A stretch of DNA of 42,305 bases from an uncultured Clostridia bacterium. GTDB lineage: Bacteria > Bacillota > Clostridia > UMGS1883. The stretch is from NCBI GenBank assembly GCA_947630975.1, contig CANRJP010000012.1, positions 1 through 42,305 on the forward strand, written 5' to 3'. Both the position numbers and the translations under genes were made by a program. Below the pieces are notes generated by a model. That model was not told where the DNA came from. It was given only the letters and a program-made list of their open reading frames with translations, and ran no database searches. The first letter of the stretch is position 1; each line of letters starts with the position of its first letter. Positions 1 through 6,843 of this stretch are shown piece by piece.

Positions 1-116
1 AAAAATTGGTGTTCCGCCTCCTCGGGAAGAATAAATCTGACGAGGACATAATGGACACACTGGACATTTCCCGTGAGACCTTGATGCAGCTCAAGGCCGA
101 ATATGCCAAGGCGTGA
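1..116 (+). pseudogene. 3' end of an Rpn/PD-(D/E)XK-transposase-like gene (cut by window start)
   Basis: The reading frame enters from the left edge and encodes about 37 residues (KLVFRLLGKNKSDED... to YAKA) before TGA at 114-116. The same peptide ends the next gene, so this is the tail of a first copy. The C-terminal KxxG/KNKSDEDIM...ISRETLMQLK pattern is typical of the C-terminus of Rpn/YhgA-like PD-(D/E)XK proteins; the catalytic domain would lie upstream of the window. Whether the upstream gene is intact cannot be seen. Confidence 0.6.
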
Positions 117-377
117 GGTGCATGTTATTATGTTCGCACTGTTTGACGATGAGCAAATTTTGAACGCCACACTGAGAGACTATGAGAAAAAGGGCCGCGA
201 AGAAGGCCGCGAAGAAGGTATTGGCATAGGCGTAAAAAAGGGCCGCGAAGAGGGCATAATTGAAACCACAAAAAAATTGGTGTTCCGCCTCCTCGGGAAG
301 AATAAATCTGACGAGGACATAATGGACACGCTGGACATTTCCCGTGAGACCTTGATGCAGCTCAAGGCCGAATATGC
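1..377 (+). repeat. 106-bp direct repeat (copies at 1-106 and 272-377)
   Basis: Bases 1-106 and 272-377 are almost identical; I see one substitution (ACAC versus ACGC near base 59/330). The 271-bp period is not a multiple of three, so a tandem duplication of this length would shift the frame and create the TGA at 114-116. The first copy probably continues upstream of the window. Confidence 0.9.
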
Positions 378-387
378 AAAAGCATAA
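130..387 (+). CDS. Free-standing Rpn-like C-terminal domain protein (85 aa)
   Basis: The product starts MFALFDDEQI, has a charged KKGREEGREEG repeat stretch (about residues 19-45) and ends with the same peptide as the preceding copy. This is the C-terminal region of Rpn/PD-(D/E)XK transposase-family proteins without the nuclease domain. I chose ATG 130 because GAGGTG at 115-120 sits nine bases upstream; an in-frame ATG at 103 lies inside the repeat and has no such site. In E. coli rpn genes an internal start makes a short C-terminal protein (RpnS) that blocks the full-length nuclease, so a similar inhibitor role is possible here but is inference. It could equally be a decaying duplicate. Confidence 0.55.
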   Translation: MFALFDDEQILNATLRDYEKKGREEGREEGIGIGVKKGREEGIIETTKKLVFRLLGKNKSDEDIMDTLDISRETLMQLKAEYAKA

Positions 388-465
388 TGTGATGTATGAA
401 AAGGCGTCTCAGCTTTGCGGTGCCTTTCTTCCAAATACAAGACAAAAAACAAACGGAAAAACAGT

Positions 466-488
466 GCGAGGCAGGTTTCCTGCCTCGC
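466..488 (-). terminator. Hairpin downstream of serine recombinase gene
   Basis: GCGAGGCAGG and CCTGCCTCGC form a perfect 10-bp stem with a 3-nt loop. Reading the - strand, the stem is followed by ACTGTTTTTCC, so it probably ends transcription of the recombinase gene that stops at 514. Confidence 0.65.
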
Positions 489-513
489 GTTATCCTTAAT
501 CTGATAAGTTCTA

Positions 514-2043
514 TCACAGTCCTCGCATAATCTCATTTTTAACGGTGAACGACGGGGCTATGTTGAACTCAATAACGATCTTGTCCTTATAGACTGTTAT
601 CTTCTTTACATATCGCTCGATGATGGCGGCACGGTTTTTCAATGTGCCGTCGGCGAGCATCTTTTTTGCTTTACGAAAAGCCGATCTCAAGCCGTTTATG
701 CTTACGGTATTGTCCGATAACCTGAGCTTTGCCTCGTCAAGGGCCGCTGTAATTGACGCCTTTTCTGTTTCAAGCCCCACAAGTCTCTCGCTCAGGGCTG
801 CGGATCCGGTCTGCTCTACGACCTTTACAATATTCCTTATGCCCTTGTCTATCTCTCCGAGCTGCCTTTTCAAGGCGTCTATCTCGGTATTCAGTGCCGT
901 ATTTTTCTTGGCGGCATAGGCATTGTAGTCTTGGAGCAGCCCCGGCAGTCTCGTCTCATCAAAAATACATTCAGACAACATCCTCAGCACGGCTCCTTCC
1001 AATCTGTCCCTTTGTATTTCGGGATTTTTACACTTTATGGCACCGTTTTTCTTGGTGCATCTGTAGGATATGTAAATCGGGTGAGTGGGATTTGCCCTTC
1101 TTGACGAGCCGGCAAAAGCCGACCCGCATTCACCACACACGATTTTACCGGAGAGGAGGTATTCCTGTTTGGCCGTAAAAGCCGCTGTCCGCCGCTTACG
1201 CTCCTCCATCTTCTTTTGGACAGCTATAAAATCTTCCTTCCCGATTATGGCCGGAAGTCTGCCTTCTACACGGATGATTTCACTGTCATCCTTGGACTTG
1301 TGCCGGTTGAACTTTCCGTTGGCATTCTTTGAAGCCGATTTATTGTAAATAAAAGTCCCCGTGTACTTTTCGTTCATAAGTATTTCATACAGTGAATTCT
1401 TATCGAAAGCCGCTCCGCGCTTGGTCCTATACCCTTTTTGGTTAAGGGCTTCTATGATCTTAGTATAACCCTCGTTCTCGAGGTACATCTTAAATATCGT
1501 CTTGACAGCCTCGGCCTCATACGGATTAATAACGAGCTTCTTCGTCGTGGGGTCAACATCGTAACCTAGACACGGAGTTCCTCCGGTGTGACGGCAGGTG
1601 AGGGCATTTTCCTTAAGCCCCTTCATGACCTCACGGCGGAGATTCTTGGAATAATACTCATTATATCCCTCTATTACGCTCTAGAGCAAAATCGACTCGG
1701 GGCCGTCGTTAAATTTTTCCAGAACTGAAATCAGCTCCACGCCGCTGTTGGTGAGTTCCCGGCGGTATATCGCACTCAATGCTCTGTCCCGTGCAAATCG
1801 GTCGAGCTTATGCACTATCACAGCTTGAAACCGCCCATCCATGGCGTCCTGTATCATGTTCTGAAATTCCGGTCTTTGATCTGTTGTGCCGCTTATGCCT
1901 CTGTCCGCATAGATCTTAACAAGAGTATAACCGTTTCTATCGGCAAACTCTCTTATCGCCCTTACTTGGGCGTCTATGGACTCTTCACGCTGCATATCGC
2001 TGGAAAAACGGGCATAGGCGGCTGCGCGCCGAGATACGGCCAT
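514..2043 (-). pseudogene. Large serine recombinase interrupted by an in-frame amber codon
   Basis: Site-specific integrase of the large serine recombinase family; it would cut and rejoin short attachment sites to integrate or excise the element. The N-terminal resolvase domain shows YARFSSDMQ with catalytic Ser about residue 14 and the DRGISGT and HKLDRFARD motifs. The recombinase domain and a zinc ribbon (CGECGSAF...CTKK...CKNPEI) and coiled coil follow. A TAG at 1681-1683 splits one continuous frame: upstream ends GPESILL, downstream resumes SVIEGYNEYYSKNL, where relatives read LLESV. A GAG to TAG change explains it. The start at 2043 has an AAGGAGG site upstream. Without readthrough only the 120-residue catalytic domain is made. 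TAG is also used as a true stop here (amidase gene), so genome-wide amber recoding is unlikely. Confidence 0.85.
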
Positions 2044-2081
2044 ACTCTTACCTCCTTCCTATTGGAGTTATAAATCTTCTT

Positions 2082-2219
2082 TTATGCCGCTTCTACGTTG
2101 TTTGAACTATCATCTCCTTCTGCTGTCTCCGGGTGGAGTACACTGTGAATTGTCTCGCAAAGCAGGTCGGCAGAAGCTTCTCCACTTCCGAAAATGACAT
2201 CAAGCTCCCTTTGGGTCAT
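2082..2219 (-). CDS. 45-residue protein of unknown function in the mobilizable element
   Basis: The ATG at 2219 has an ideal AAGGAGGTG six bases upstream, so translation is credible although the frame is short. The product (MTQRELDVIFGSGEASADLL...) is acidic, with no membrane segment or cysteine motif, and I do not recognise a family. It lies between the relaxase and recombinase genes on the same strand, apparently in one operon. Confidence 0.6.
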   Translation of the reverse strand: MTQRELDVIFGSGEASADLLCETIHSVLHPETAEGDDSSNNVEAA

Positions 2220-2232
2220 GTTGATCACCTCC

Positions 2233-3153
2233 TTATGATTTTGTATGATTATCTTCGCCGTCTGTATTCACAGATGAGATAGAGTTGTTTCCCATAACTG
2301 TTGATTCCTTTGTGTTACGGGAATTTATCTCGTTTATGAAAAACACTGGCTTAATCGGGGCTTTAGGGGCTATGTTGCCGGCCATCATGCTTGCCCATAC
2401 ATCTTCAAGGAATGGCGGTGGATTGTTGGCATCGGTTCTCTCCGTGAACATTACGGCTCTGTCCACTATTTTCGTAGTTGGTCCATCTGTACCCTCGACC
2501 GTTACTACTTCCTTATAGAACGGCAGCGAATCGGGAATCTTGCCATCCTTCACAAAAACCACCGGATTAATACTGTACCTTGATTTGAATTCAGGTATTT
2601 CTCCTGCGGAGAAGTCAATGGGTTCAAGATCTTCATCATCGACGCAACCGCGAACTAATTCGAAATCTGCATCATCTCCAATATCAATATTTCCTACATC
2701 AATGGATCGCTGGTCACAAAGAAGCTGAAAATAATTTTTTAACTGTTGGAGTTCTCGCCGGCTTTGGCTATACTTGTGGCCGTCTGTTACATTTACCGTA
2801 TTTATGATGAAATGTACATGTACATTGTTTGTGTTGTTATGCACTGCATACAACACTTGAAAGTCATCATAAAACAACGCTAAATGTCCGGCAATGTCCA
2901 AAGCCTCGGACTCCGGGACCTTATCCCTGAAAGAGACGATGAAATGCACATACTGCCGTCCACCGGGCTTGTGATAAATTTTTTTTACGGCTGTCATTCG
3001 CATAAAGGCATTTTGGGCGTCTATGCCAATGCCGCCGATGAGACCCGGGCGAGTTTTCCTTGAATCAGTTATATACTCGATTCCTCTCTTAAGTTGGTTT
3101 ATTCCTCGGGCATCTGTTGAACTTTTTCGGTTATTAAACTTAATAATTGCCAT
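2233..3153 (-). CDS. Relaxase/mobilization nuclease (Mob type)
   Basis: Relaxases nick oriT and lead the transferred strand during mobilization. The core has QYVHFIVSF (about 68-75) and NNVHVHFIINTVN (about 109-121); the HxH pair is the metal-binding signature of the relaxase/mobilization nuclease domain. At 306 residues it is near the short end for the family, and its C-terminal 120 residues look low in conserved structure. It overlaps the upstream ribbon-helix-helix gene by 55 bp, so the two are translated together as relaxosome partners. No coupling protein or type IV secretion gene is visible, so the element could only be mobilized by another element. Confidence 0.8.
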   Translation of the reverse strand: MAIIKFNNRKSSTDARGINQLKRGIEYITDSRKTRPGLIGGIGIDAQNAFMRMTAVKKIYHKPGGRQYVHFIVSFRDKVPESEALDIAGHLALFYDDFQVLYAVHNNTNNVHVHFIINTVNVTDGHKYSQSRRELQQLKNYFQLLCDQRSIDVGNIDIGDDADFELVRGCVDDEDLEPIDFSAGEIPEFKSRYSINPVVFVKDGKIPDSLPFYKEVVTVEGTDGPTTKIVDRAVMFTERTDANNPPPFLEDVWASMMAGNIAPKAPIKPVFFINEINSRNTKESTVMGNNSISSVNTDGEDNHTKS

Positions 3154-3395
3154 ATTTCGTCACACGCCTCCTTTATCATAGCCTTTTCTTCCGATCCAAA
3201 TCTGCCATTTACGAGAGCACAGTCAACTTTGTGGAGGAGGGCAACAAGCTTGTGGCCTTCCTCAATATTGATGAGCTTGGAATTCAAAATGGATAATACT
3301 ATCGCTTCGGTTCGGCTTACTTGCATAAGACCTGCCCGACGTTCGATTTCTCGAAAAACGTCCTCGCTCACTTTAAGGGAGATACTCTTTTTCAT
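3099..3395 (-). CDS. Ribbon-helix-helix relaxosome accessory protein (MobC-like)
   Basis: The 98-residue product begins MKKSISLKVSEDVFREIERRA, a ribbon-helix-helix strand and first helix, followed by a helical C-terminus. Beside a relaxase such proteins usually bind oriT and regulate the mob operon; that role is inferred from position. The ATG at 3395 overlaps the TGA of the upstream primase fragment, and GGAGGTGAG lies just upstream, so I prefer it to the TTG three bases earlier. Confidence 0.7.
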   Translation of the reverse strand: MKKSISLKVSEDVFREIERRAGLMQVSRTEAIVLSILNSKLINIEEGHKLVALLHKVDCALVNGRFGSEEKAMIKEACDEIWQLLSLITEKVQQMPEE

Positions 3396-4200
3396 CAAAT
3401 CTCACCTCCTTCCCGCTCATCAGCTACAGAAGCTTTATCTTCCGACTCGCCATCGGTGTCCATATCCGGGGCAGAGCCTTTTAAGCCTATTCCTTCAAAA
3501 CCTCTCATGGGATTGCTTCCGTTCATCCTGAAACGACCATGACGTACGCCGATTAAAGAGTCAATTTTTTGGGAAAACAAAGCCCGACTTATTGGTGTCA
3601 CGGCATTTTCTCTGCAAAACTTTTTATAGGCTTCATAAAGCGTAACGGTATGTACTCGGCAATTATTGCCTTTTTCACACTGCTCGTCAACAAAAACATC
3701 AATGTTTAGGGACTGGAAAGCGTAATCGTCCAAAATGTTTTCGGAGTCCGGTAGTATAACGAAGGAGAAGTTGTTGTCGATAAGCCCCTTTAGCTCAACC
3801 ATTGCACGAAAAAATATCGCGTCCGCTTCTTCCGTCAAATGCTTCAGAAGATTGCGCTCCATTTCGCTTTTGGGAATTTCTGTCGGAAAATTAAGCACAA
3901 CAAGACGATTGATGAAGGCTCTCGAGTAATCCTCATTCTTTACCGGGGGCAGCATATTGCCTGCATATAATAATCGACACTTATTTTGGAAGAAAAACGG
4001 TGACTTGCCCTTAAATTCCCCCATAATTGTATCGCCGCCGACCAAGAGTTTAAATACTTCGATGTCGCGTATTGGAGTTGCTGAGAGTTCGCCGCAGGTG
4101 TTGAGCAGCTTGTCCTTAAGCAATGAGGAGGTTATACGAACTCCAGCAACGATATATTTCCTCGGGTCGGTGTTCGTTCTGGATATGCTGCTGCCTGAAA
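3395..4200 (-). pseudogene. 3' part of a P4-type primase/SF3 helicase, N-terminus missing
   Basis: The sequence LLNTCGELSATPIRD...FKLLVGGDTI and FQNKCRLLYAGNMLPP...RAFINRLVVLNFP matches the C-terminal half of the D5/P4-family primase-helicase (B' and sensor motifs), followed by a winged-helix-like C-terminal region. Family members are 450-800 residues with a Walker A motif before this point; here no GxxGxGKS precedes it. The frame stays open to 4336, but that stretch runs through a hairpin terminator (4217-4249) and 12-bp repeats and does not resemble the family, so homology ends near 4200. It sits at the head of the mob operon and overlaps the next gene by one base. I infer truncation by deletion or by insertion of the neighbouring prophage. 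Confidence 0.7.
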
Positions 4201-4216
4201 AACGGCGGTAAAAACT

Positions 4217-4249
4217 AAAAACACGGTAGTCAATGGCTGCCGTGTTTTT
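4217..4249. terminator. Bidirectional hairpin terminator
   Basis: AAAAACACGGTAGTC and GGCTGCCGTGTTTTT pair over 15 bp with two G-U pairs and a 3-nt loop. A-tract and T-tract flank the stem, so it can stop transcripts on either strand. It separates the mobilizable-element genes from the + strand control region. Confidence 0.8.
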
Positions 4250-4280
4250 ATGCGAATTTTTATGTGAATTTTTACGTGAA
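4245..4280. repeat. Three tandem 12-bp repeats (TTTTTATGYGAA)
   Basis: Units at 4245-4256, 4257-4268 and 4269-4280 read TTTTTATGCGAA, TTTTTATGTGAA and TTTTTACGTGAA. The first T-tract is shared with the terminator. Function unknown; iteron-like or a recombination scar are both possible. Confidence 0.75.
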
Positions 4281-4320
4281 AATTCTTCCAAAAACTCCTT
4301 AAAAAATTTCAAAAAAGGTA

Positions 4321-4349
4321 TTGACATACCACCCACTGAGTGGTATAAT
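4321..4349 (+). promoter_or_regulatory. Promoter with palindromic operator in the spacer (O1)
   Basis: TTGACA (4321-4326) and TATAAT (4344-4349) are separated by exactly 17 bp. The spacer holds ATACCAC-N7-GTGGTAT (4326-4332/4340-4346) and an overlapping smaller palindrome CCACT-G-AGTGG (4333-4343). It drives the gene starting at 4394. A repressor bound here would block RNA polymerase. Confidence 0.85.
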
Positions 4350-4393
4350 ATAATCGTAAACAGGAAATGAAAAAAAGAGAGAGGATGTTAAAC

Positions 4394-4753
4394 ATGACTA
4401 CCTATTATTTAACCACAAACCCTGAAATTTTTGGCGAAGACCTGATAATTTGCACAAATGGCAAACAATACCGTATTGTTCCGACATTGTCCAACGGTCG
4501 CGACTGTTACACCGGCGCTGATCTGTACGCCGTTCGTGAATACGTCATTGCCAAAAAGCACGGGGACGACACCGACGCGGCCAACGAGGCGGAGTACAAA
4601 AAATTAACTGACGCCTATGCCAGCAGCGAAGACCTGTTTAACTGGGATGATGTTATGACGGACATTGCCCGCGACTGTCCCGACGAAATCCACGATCTGG
4701 ATTTTGACCCCGCAGAGCTGGAAAATGCCGTTGTGCTGAGGGTTATAGACTGA
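4394..4753 (+). CDS. Acidic protein of unknown function, first gene of O1 operon (119 aa)
   Basis: I do not recognise a family. The product is strongly acidic, especially in its second half (DDTDAANEAEYKK, DLDFDPAELEN), with no membrane segment. ATG 4394 is preferred over the upstream ATGs at 4367 and 4385 because GAGAGG lies nine bases before it; the gene at 6457 has the same leader layout. TGA overlaps the ATG of the zinc-ribbon gene (TGATG), so the two are coupled. An acidic protein beside DNA-binding proteins could be an inhibitor or antirepressor, but nothing in the sequence proves it. Confidence 0.7.
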   Translation: MTTYYLTTNPEIFGEDLIICTNGKQYRIVPTLSNGRDCYTGADLYAVREYVIAKKHGDDTDAANEAEYKKLTDAYASSEDLFNWDDVMTDIARDCPDEIHDLDFDPAELENAVVLRVID

Positions 4754-5322
4754 TGGCGATATACAATAATCGTGTCTGCCGCACCTGTGGGACTGTCTTC
4801 TCCGGCGGTCCTCGGGCGTGGTATTGCCCCGAGTGTCGGTTGGAAAGACAGCGGGCACGCGGCCGGTATCATTCAAAATATGGCTATGAACGTCATATCG
4901 GCGATATCGACATTTGCAAAAACTGTGGGGCGGAATATGTTGTCAACAGCGGGATGCAAATTTACTGCGAAAATTGCCGTGATGAAATGCGCCGTCAAAT
5001 TGATAATCAGCAGGGGACGGAGTATTATTACAAACTGGATAACGACGCCCTGTTACGGCGAAAAAATCGGCGGCGTGAACTGTACCCGCAAACCAAAGAT
5101 AAAATTAACGCAGCCAGGCGGGCACGTCATCCTGAAACGTATTGCGTGAAATGCGGTGCGGTTATTAATCGCGGAAATTATTGTCCTGATTGTCGTCAAG
5201 GAATGATTTCAGTTTACAAGACCACCCATTCGCCCGCAAGGGTGGTGGATGAGTATGGTTGCAGTTACAATTATATATATGCCCTGTTACGAAACCAGAA
5301 GGAGAAAGAAAGTAATGACTGA
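4753..5322 (+). CDS. Triple zinc-ribbon protein (189 aa)
   Basis: Three paired cysteine knuckles are visible: CRTC...CPEC near the N-terminus, CKNC...CENC in the middle, and CVKC...CPDC near residue 145. Arg/Lys-rich segments between them suggest nucleic-acid binding. The C-terminal part (YGCSYNYIYALLRNQK) resembles a short helix-turn-helix-like tail. It is the second gene of the O1 operon and overlaps the next gene by eight bases. Small zinc-ribbon proteins of this layout occur in clostridial mobile elements, but I know of no assigned function. Confidence 0.75.
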   Translation: MAIYNNRVCRTCGTVFSGGPRAWYCPECRLERQRARGRYHSKYGYERHIGDIDICKNCGAEYVVNSGMQIYCENCRDEMRRQIDNQQGTEYYYKLDNDALLRRKNRRRELYPQTKDKINAARRARHPETYCVKCGAVINRGNYCPDCRQGMISVYKTTHSPARVVDEYGCSYNYIYALLRNQKEKESND

Positions 5323-5644
5323 TGGAATTTACATGAACGTGGTGCAAGACGCCATAACACAACCCGACGAGGATTTGTTCGTGAGCGAGTACGGTTATCC
5401 TGATTGGTTTGATGAAATTTCCCCGGACGGAGATGAGGCCGTAAAAATCCTTCGCGGTATACATCGGGCTGTCCATATGTCCATTCGGGATTTAATAAAT
5501 GCGATTGGTATGACGCAGGTGGCATTTGCCAGACATTTTGTAATACCGTTACGCACAGTGGAAAACTGGGCGGGCGGACAGCGAGAGTGCCCGCTGTATT
5601 TAAAACTGCTGATGGCGCAGGATTTGGGGATTTTTAAACGATAA
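5315..5644 (+). CDS. Small HTH protein, third gene of O1 operon (109 aa)
   Basis: The C-terminal half (about residues 55-100) carries an XRE/HigA-like helix-turn-helix, with MTQVAFARHF then PLRTVENWAGGQRECP, a pattern common in short clostridial regulators. The N-terminal half is acidic and unassigned. ATG 5315 has GGAG about eleven bases upstream; further in-frame upstream sequence is the zinc-ribbon gene. Its position at the end of an operon with an operator in its promoter makes it the best candidate to bind O1 and repress its own operon; this is inference. Confidence 0.75.
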   Translation: MTDGIYMNVVQDAITQPDEDLFVSEYGYPDWFDEISPDGDEAVKILRGIHRAVHMSIRDLINAIGMTQVAFARHFVIPLRTVENWAGGQRECPLYLKLLMAQDLGIFKR

Positions 5645-5661
5645 AATAAATGTTGGGATCA

Positions 5662-5693
5662 AAAAAACAGGCGCCCCGGAGCGCCTGTTTTTT
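5662..5693 (+). terminator. Terminator of the O1 operon
   Basis: AAAAAACAGGCGC and GCGCCTGTTTTTT form a perfect 13-bp stem around a 6-nt loop with T-run. The core AAAACAGGCGCC is also used in the terminator at 7878-7903. Confidence 0.9.
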
Positions 5694-5736
5694 GCAACAG
5701 CCCCGTCAGCAGTTGGAAAACTGTCGGGGCTGTTGC
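5694..5736. other. Second large hairpin after the O1 operon
   Basis: GCAACAGCCCCG and CGGGGCTGTTGC form a 12-bp stem; the 19-nt loop can fold a small inner CAGTT/AACTG stem. There is no long T-run, so it may back up the terminator, protect an RNA end, or be a protein site. It lies between convergent genes. Confidence 0.7.
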
Positions 5737-5771
5737 ATTTTGCGAGGTTCATTTATTATGGTATAATTGTA

Positions 5772-6017
5772 TCATACCGACGCGGCCATGTCAATACCCT
5801 TGCCGCCGTTTTTTGTGCGCCTAATCCACCGGATCAGCCGCCAGCGCTGAAGCCGTGAAAGGTTCGGGTTCATCCGGATCAGGGCTTCGGCCTCGCGGGG
5901 ATCCATCGACGGCAAACTGCGCAGAGCCGTTTGAAGATTTTGGACAGCTTCGGCACATGGGATGCCGGCAGCCGCTCCCACCTTGACGAAATTATAAAAA
6001 ACGTTTGTGTCAATCAT
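5772..6017 (-). CDS. Unknown 81-residue protein paired with the repressor-like gene
   Basis: The product (MIDTNVFYNFVKVGAAAGIP...) is helical, with an Arg/Trp-rich basic C-terminus (LQRWRLIRWIRRTKN) that could contact nucleic acid or membrane. No family is recognised. Its ATG lies inside the last codons of the repressor gene, so it is translated from the same autoregulated transcript. A co-regulator or modulator of the repressor is plausible from position alone. Confidence 0.65.
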   Translation of the reverse strand: MIDTNVFYNFVKVGAAAGIPCAEAVQNLQTALRSLPSMDPREAEALIRMNPNLSRLQRWRLIRWIRRTKNGGKGIDMAASV

Positions 6018-6276
6018 CCCCCGGCGCCTCCCCTTTTATCTCCTCGGCGGCCGCTGCCTCCGGTTCAATTATATCCTCGATATGACATTCTAAAACCTTG
6101 GCCACCTTGTACAGTTGATACACGTCCCGGGGAATTCTGATGCGCCGCACCCACTGGTCAATAGTACCGAGGGGGACGCCGCTCGCCTCCGACAGGGCTT
6201 TTTTTGTCATGCCGGTTTCGACCAGCTTCGTGGCCAGCGGTGTCATGTTGTCGGTGATCGTTATTTTCCTTGGCAT
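6010..6276 (-). CDS. XRE-type HTH repressor-like protein (88 aa)
   Basis: The helix-turn-helix spans about residues 20-45 (GMTKKALSEASGVPLGTIDQWV), followed by YQLYKVAKVLECHIEDII, the usual tail of Cro/CI-type domains, and an acidic C-terminus. No dimerisation or peptidase domain follows, so it is a small Cro/CI-like regulator. I start it at ATG 6276 because GGAGG lies eight bases upstream; the ATG at 6291 has none. It is transcribed away from the 6457 gene, and both divergent promoters carry a matching AACATTC-N4-GAGT operator, as expected for an autoregulated lysogeny switch. Confidence 0.8.
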   Translation of the reverse strand: MPRKITITDNMTPLATKLVETGMTKKALSEASGVPLGTIDQWVRRIRIPRDVYQLYKVAKVLECHIEDIIEPEAAAAEEIKGEAPGDD

Positions 6277-6299
6277 TTTGTCATCCTCCATTCATCATT

Positions 6300-6328
6300 A
6301 TTATAACTCATATGAATGTTTTTGTCAA
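6300..6328 (-). promoter_or_regulatory. Promoter and operator of the repressor-like gene
   Basis: On the - strand TTGACA (6328-6323) and TATAAT (6305-6300) are spaced 17 bp. The spacer reads AACATTC-ATAT-GAGTT, whose first half-site and 4-bp gap match the operator of the facing + strand promoter. Confidence 0.85.
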
Positions 6329-6377
6329 TTCGCCAAAATAAACAATCATGTGACTGTATATTTGTGCAACATTACTA

Positions 6378-6406
6378 TTGATAAACATTCGTGTGAGTGT
6401 TATAAT
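6378..6406 (+). promoter_or_regulatory. Promoter with operator O2 for the 6457 gene
   Basis: TTGATA (6378-6383) and TATAAT (6401-6406) are 17 bp apart. AACATTC-GTGT-GAGTGTT (6384-6401) is a palindrome with one mismatch and fills the spacer. It faces the repressor promoter about 80 bp away. Confidence 0.85.
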
Positions 6407-6456
6407 ATAGATGTAAACAGGAAAGGGAAATAAAAAATTTTGAAAGGATGTTTAAA

Positions 6457-6723
6457 ATGACAAAGATTGAACTGATTGAAAGATTGAACACCATCGCCAC
6501 CGCCATCGCCACCGCTCCCGGTTATCACTACGAGGTCAAGGTTAGGGACTGGGAAAACTACGGCAAATCTCGCACCTACTTCAGCATCGCTGAAACCATT
6601 GACAATTCCAAGCATTACGTTGTCCGCGACTACGGTTACTACGATAACAAAGCCGACAAATATGTTGCCGGCAAGAATAATCTGGAAGGCACCCTGTACA
6701 ACTTCAGCGGCGCAAGATTATAA
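6457..6723 (+). CDS. Unknown 88-residue protein under O2 control
   Basis: No family recognised. The product (MTKIELIERLNTIATAIATAP...) has an N-terminal helix followed by a Tyr-rich, probably beta-rich region (HYVVRDYGYYDNKADKYV). ATG 6457 has AAAGG nine bases upstream, the same leader arrangement as the gene at 4394; an ATG at 6448 is inside that leader. If the neighbouring repressor binds O2 this is the first gene expressed when repression lifts, so a Cro-like or excision-related role is possible, but no HTH is evident. Confidence 0.7.
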   Translation: MTKIELIERLNTIATAIATAPGYHYEVKVRDWENYGKSRTYFSIAETIDNSKHYVVRDYGYYDNKADKYVAGKNNLEGTLYNFSGARL

Positions 6724-6730
6724 AATAATC

Positions 6731-6762
6731 GCAGAGTGACGGTTCCCCTTCGGGGAGCCGGT
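6731..6762 (+). repeat. 3' element copy A (GCAGAGTGACGG...GAGCCGGT)
   Basis: GCAGAGTGACGG (6731-6742), a CCCC-TTCG-GGGG tetraloop hairpin and GAGCCGGT (6755-6762) follow directly after the stop of the 6457 gene. A second copy follows the 6844 gene at 7210-7239. Confidence 0.75.
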
Positions 6763-6843
6763 AAGGAATTGTCTGAATTGAAATAAAATATCAAAAAAAT
6801 CAAGGCTGAGCTATCGGCAAGACGGGCAGAAGGGAAGATTGAT

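Noticed and set aside
514-2043. Amber recoding (TAG read as an amino acid) across the phage
   Set aside because: The amidase gene ends at TAG with a complete SH3 domain and a terminator right after, so TAG is used as stop in this DNA.
4201-4336. N-terminal extension of the primase fragment (KNSHKNSHKN...)
   Set aside because: It runs through a bidirectional terminator, 12-bp repeats and the O1 operator, so it is not likely to be translated.
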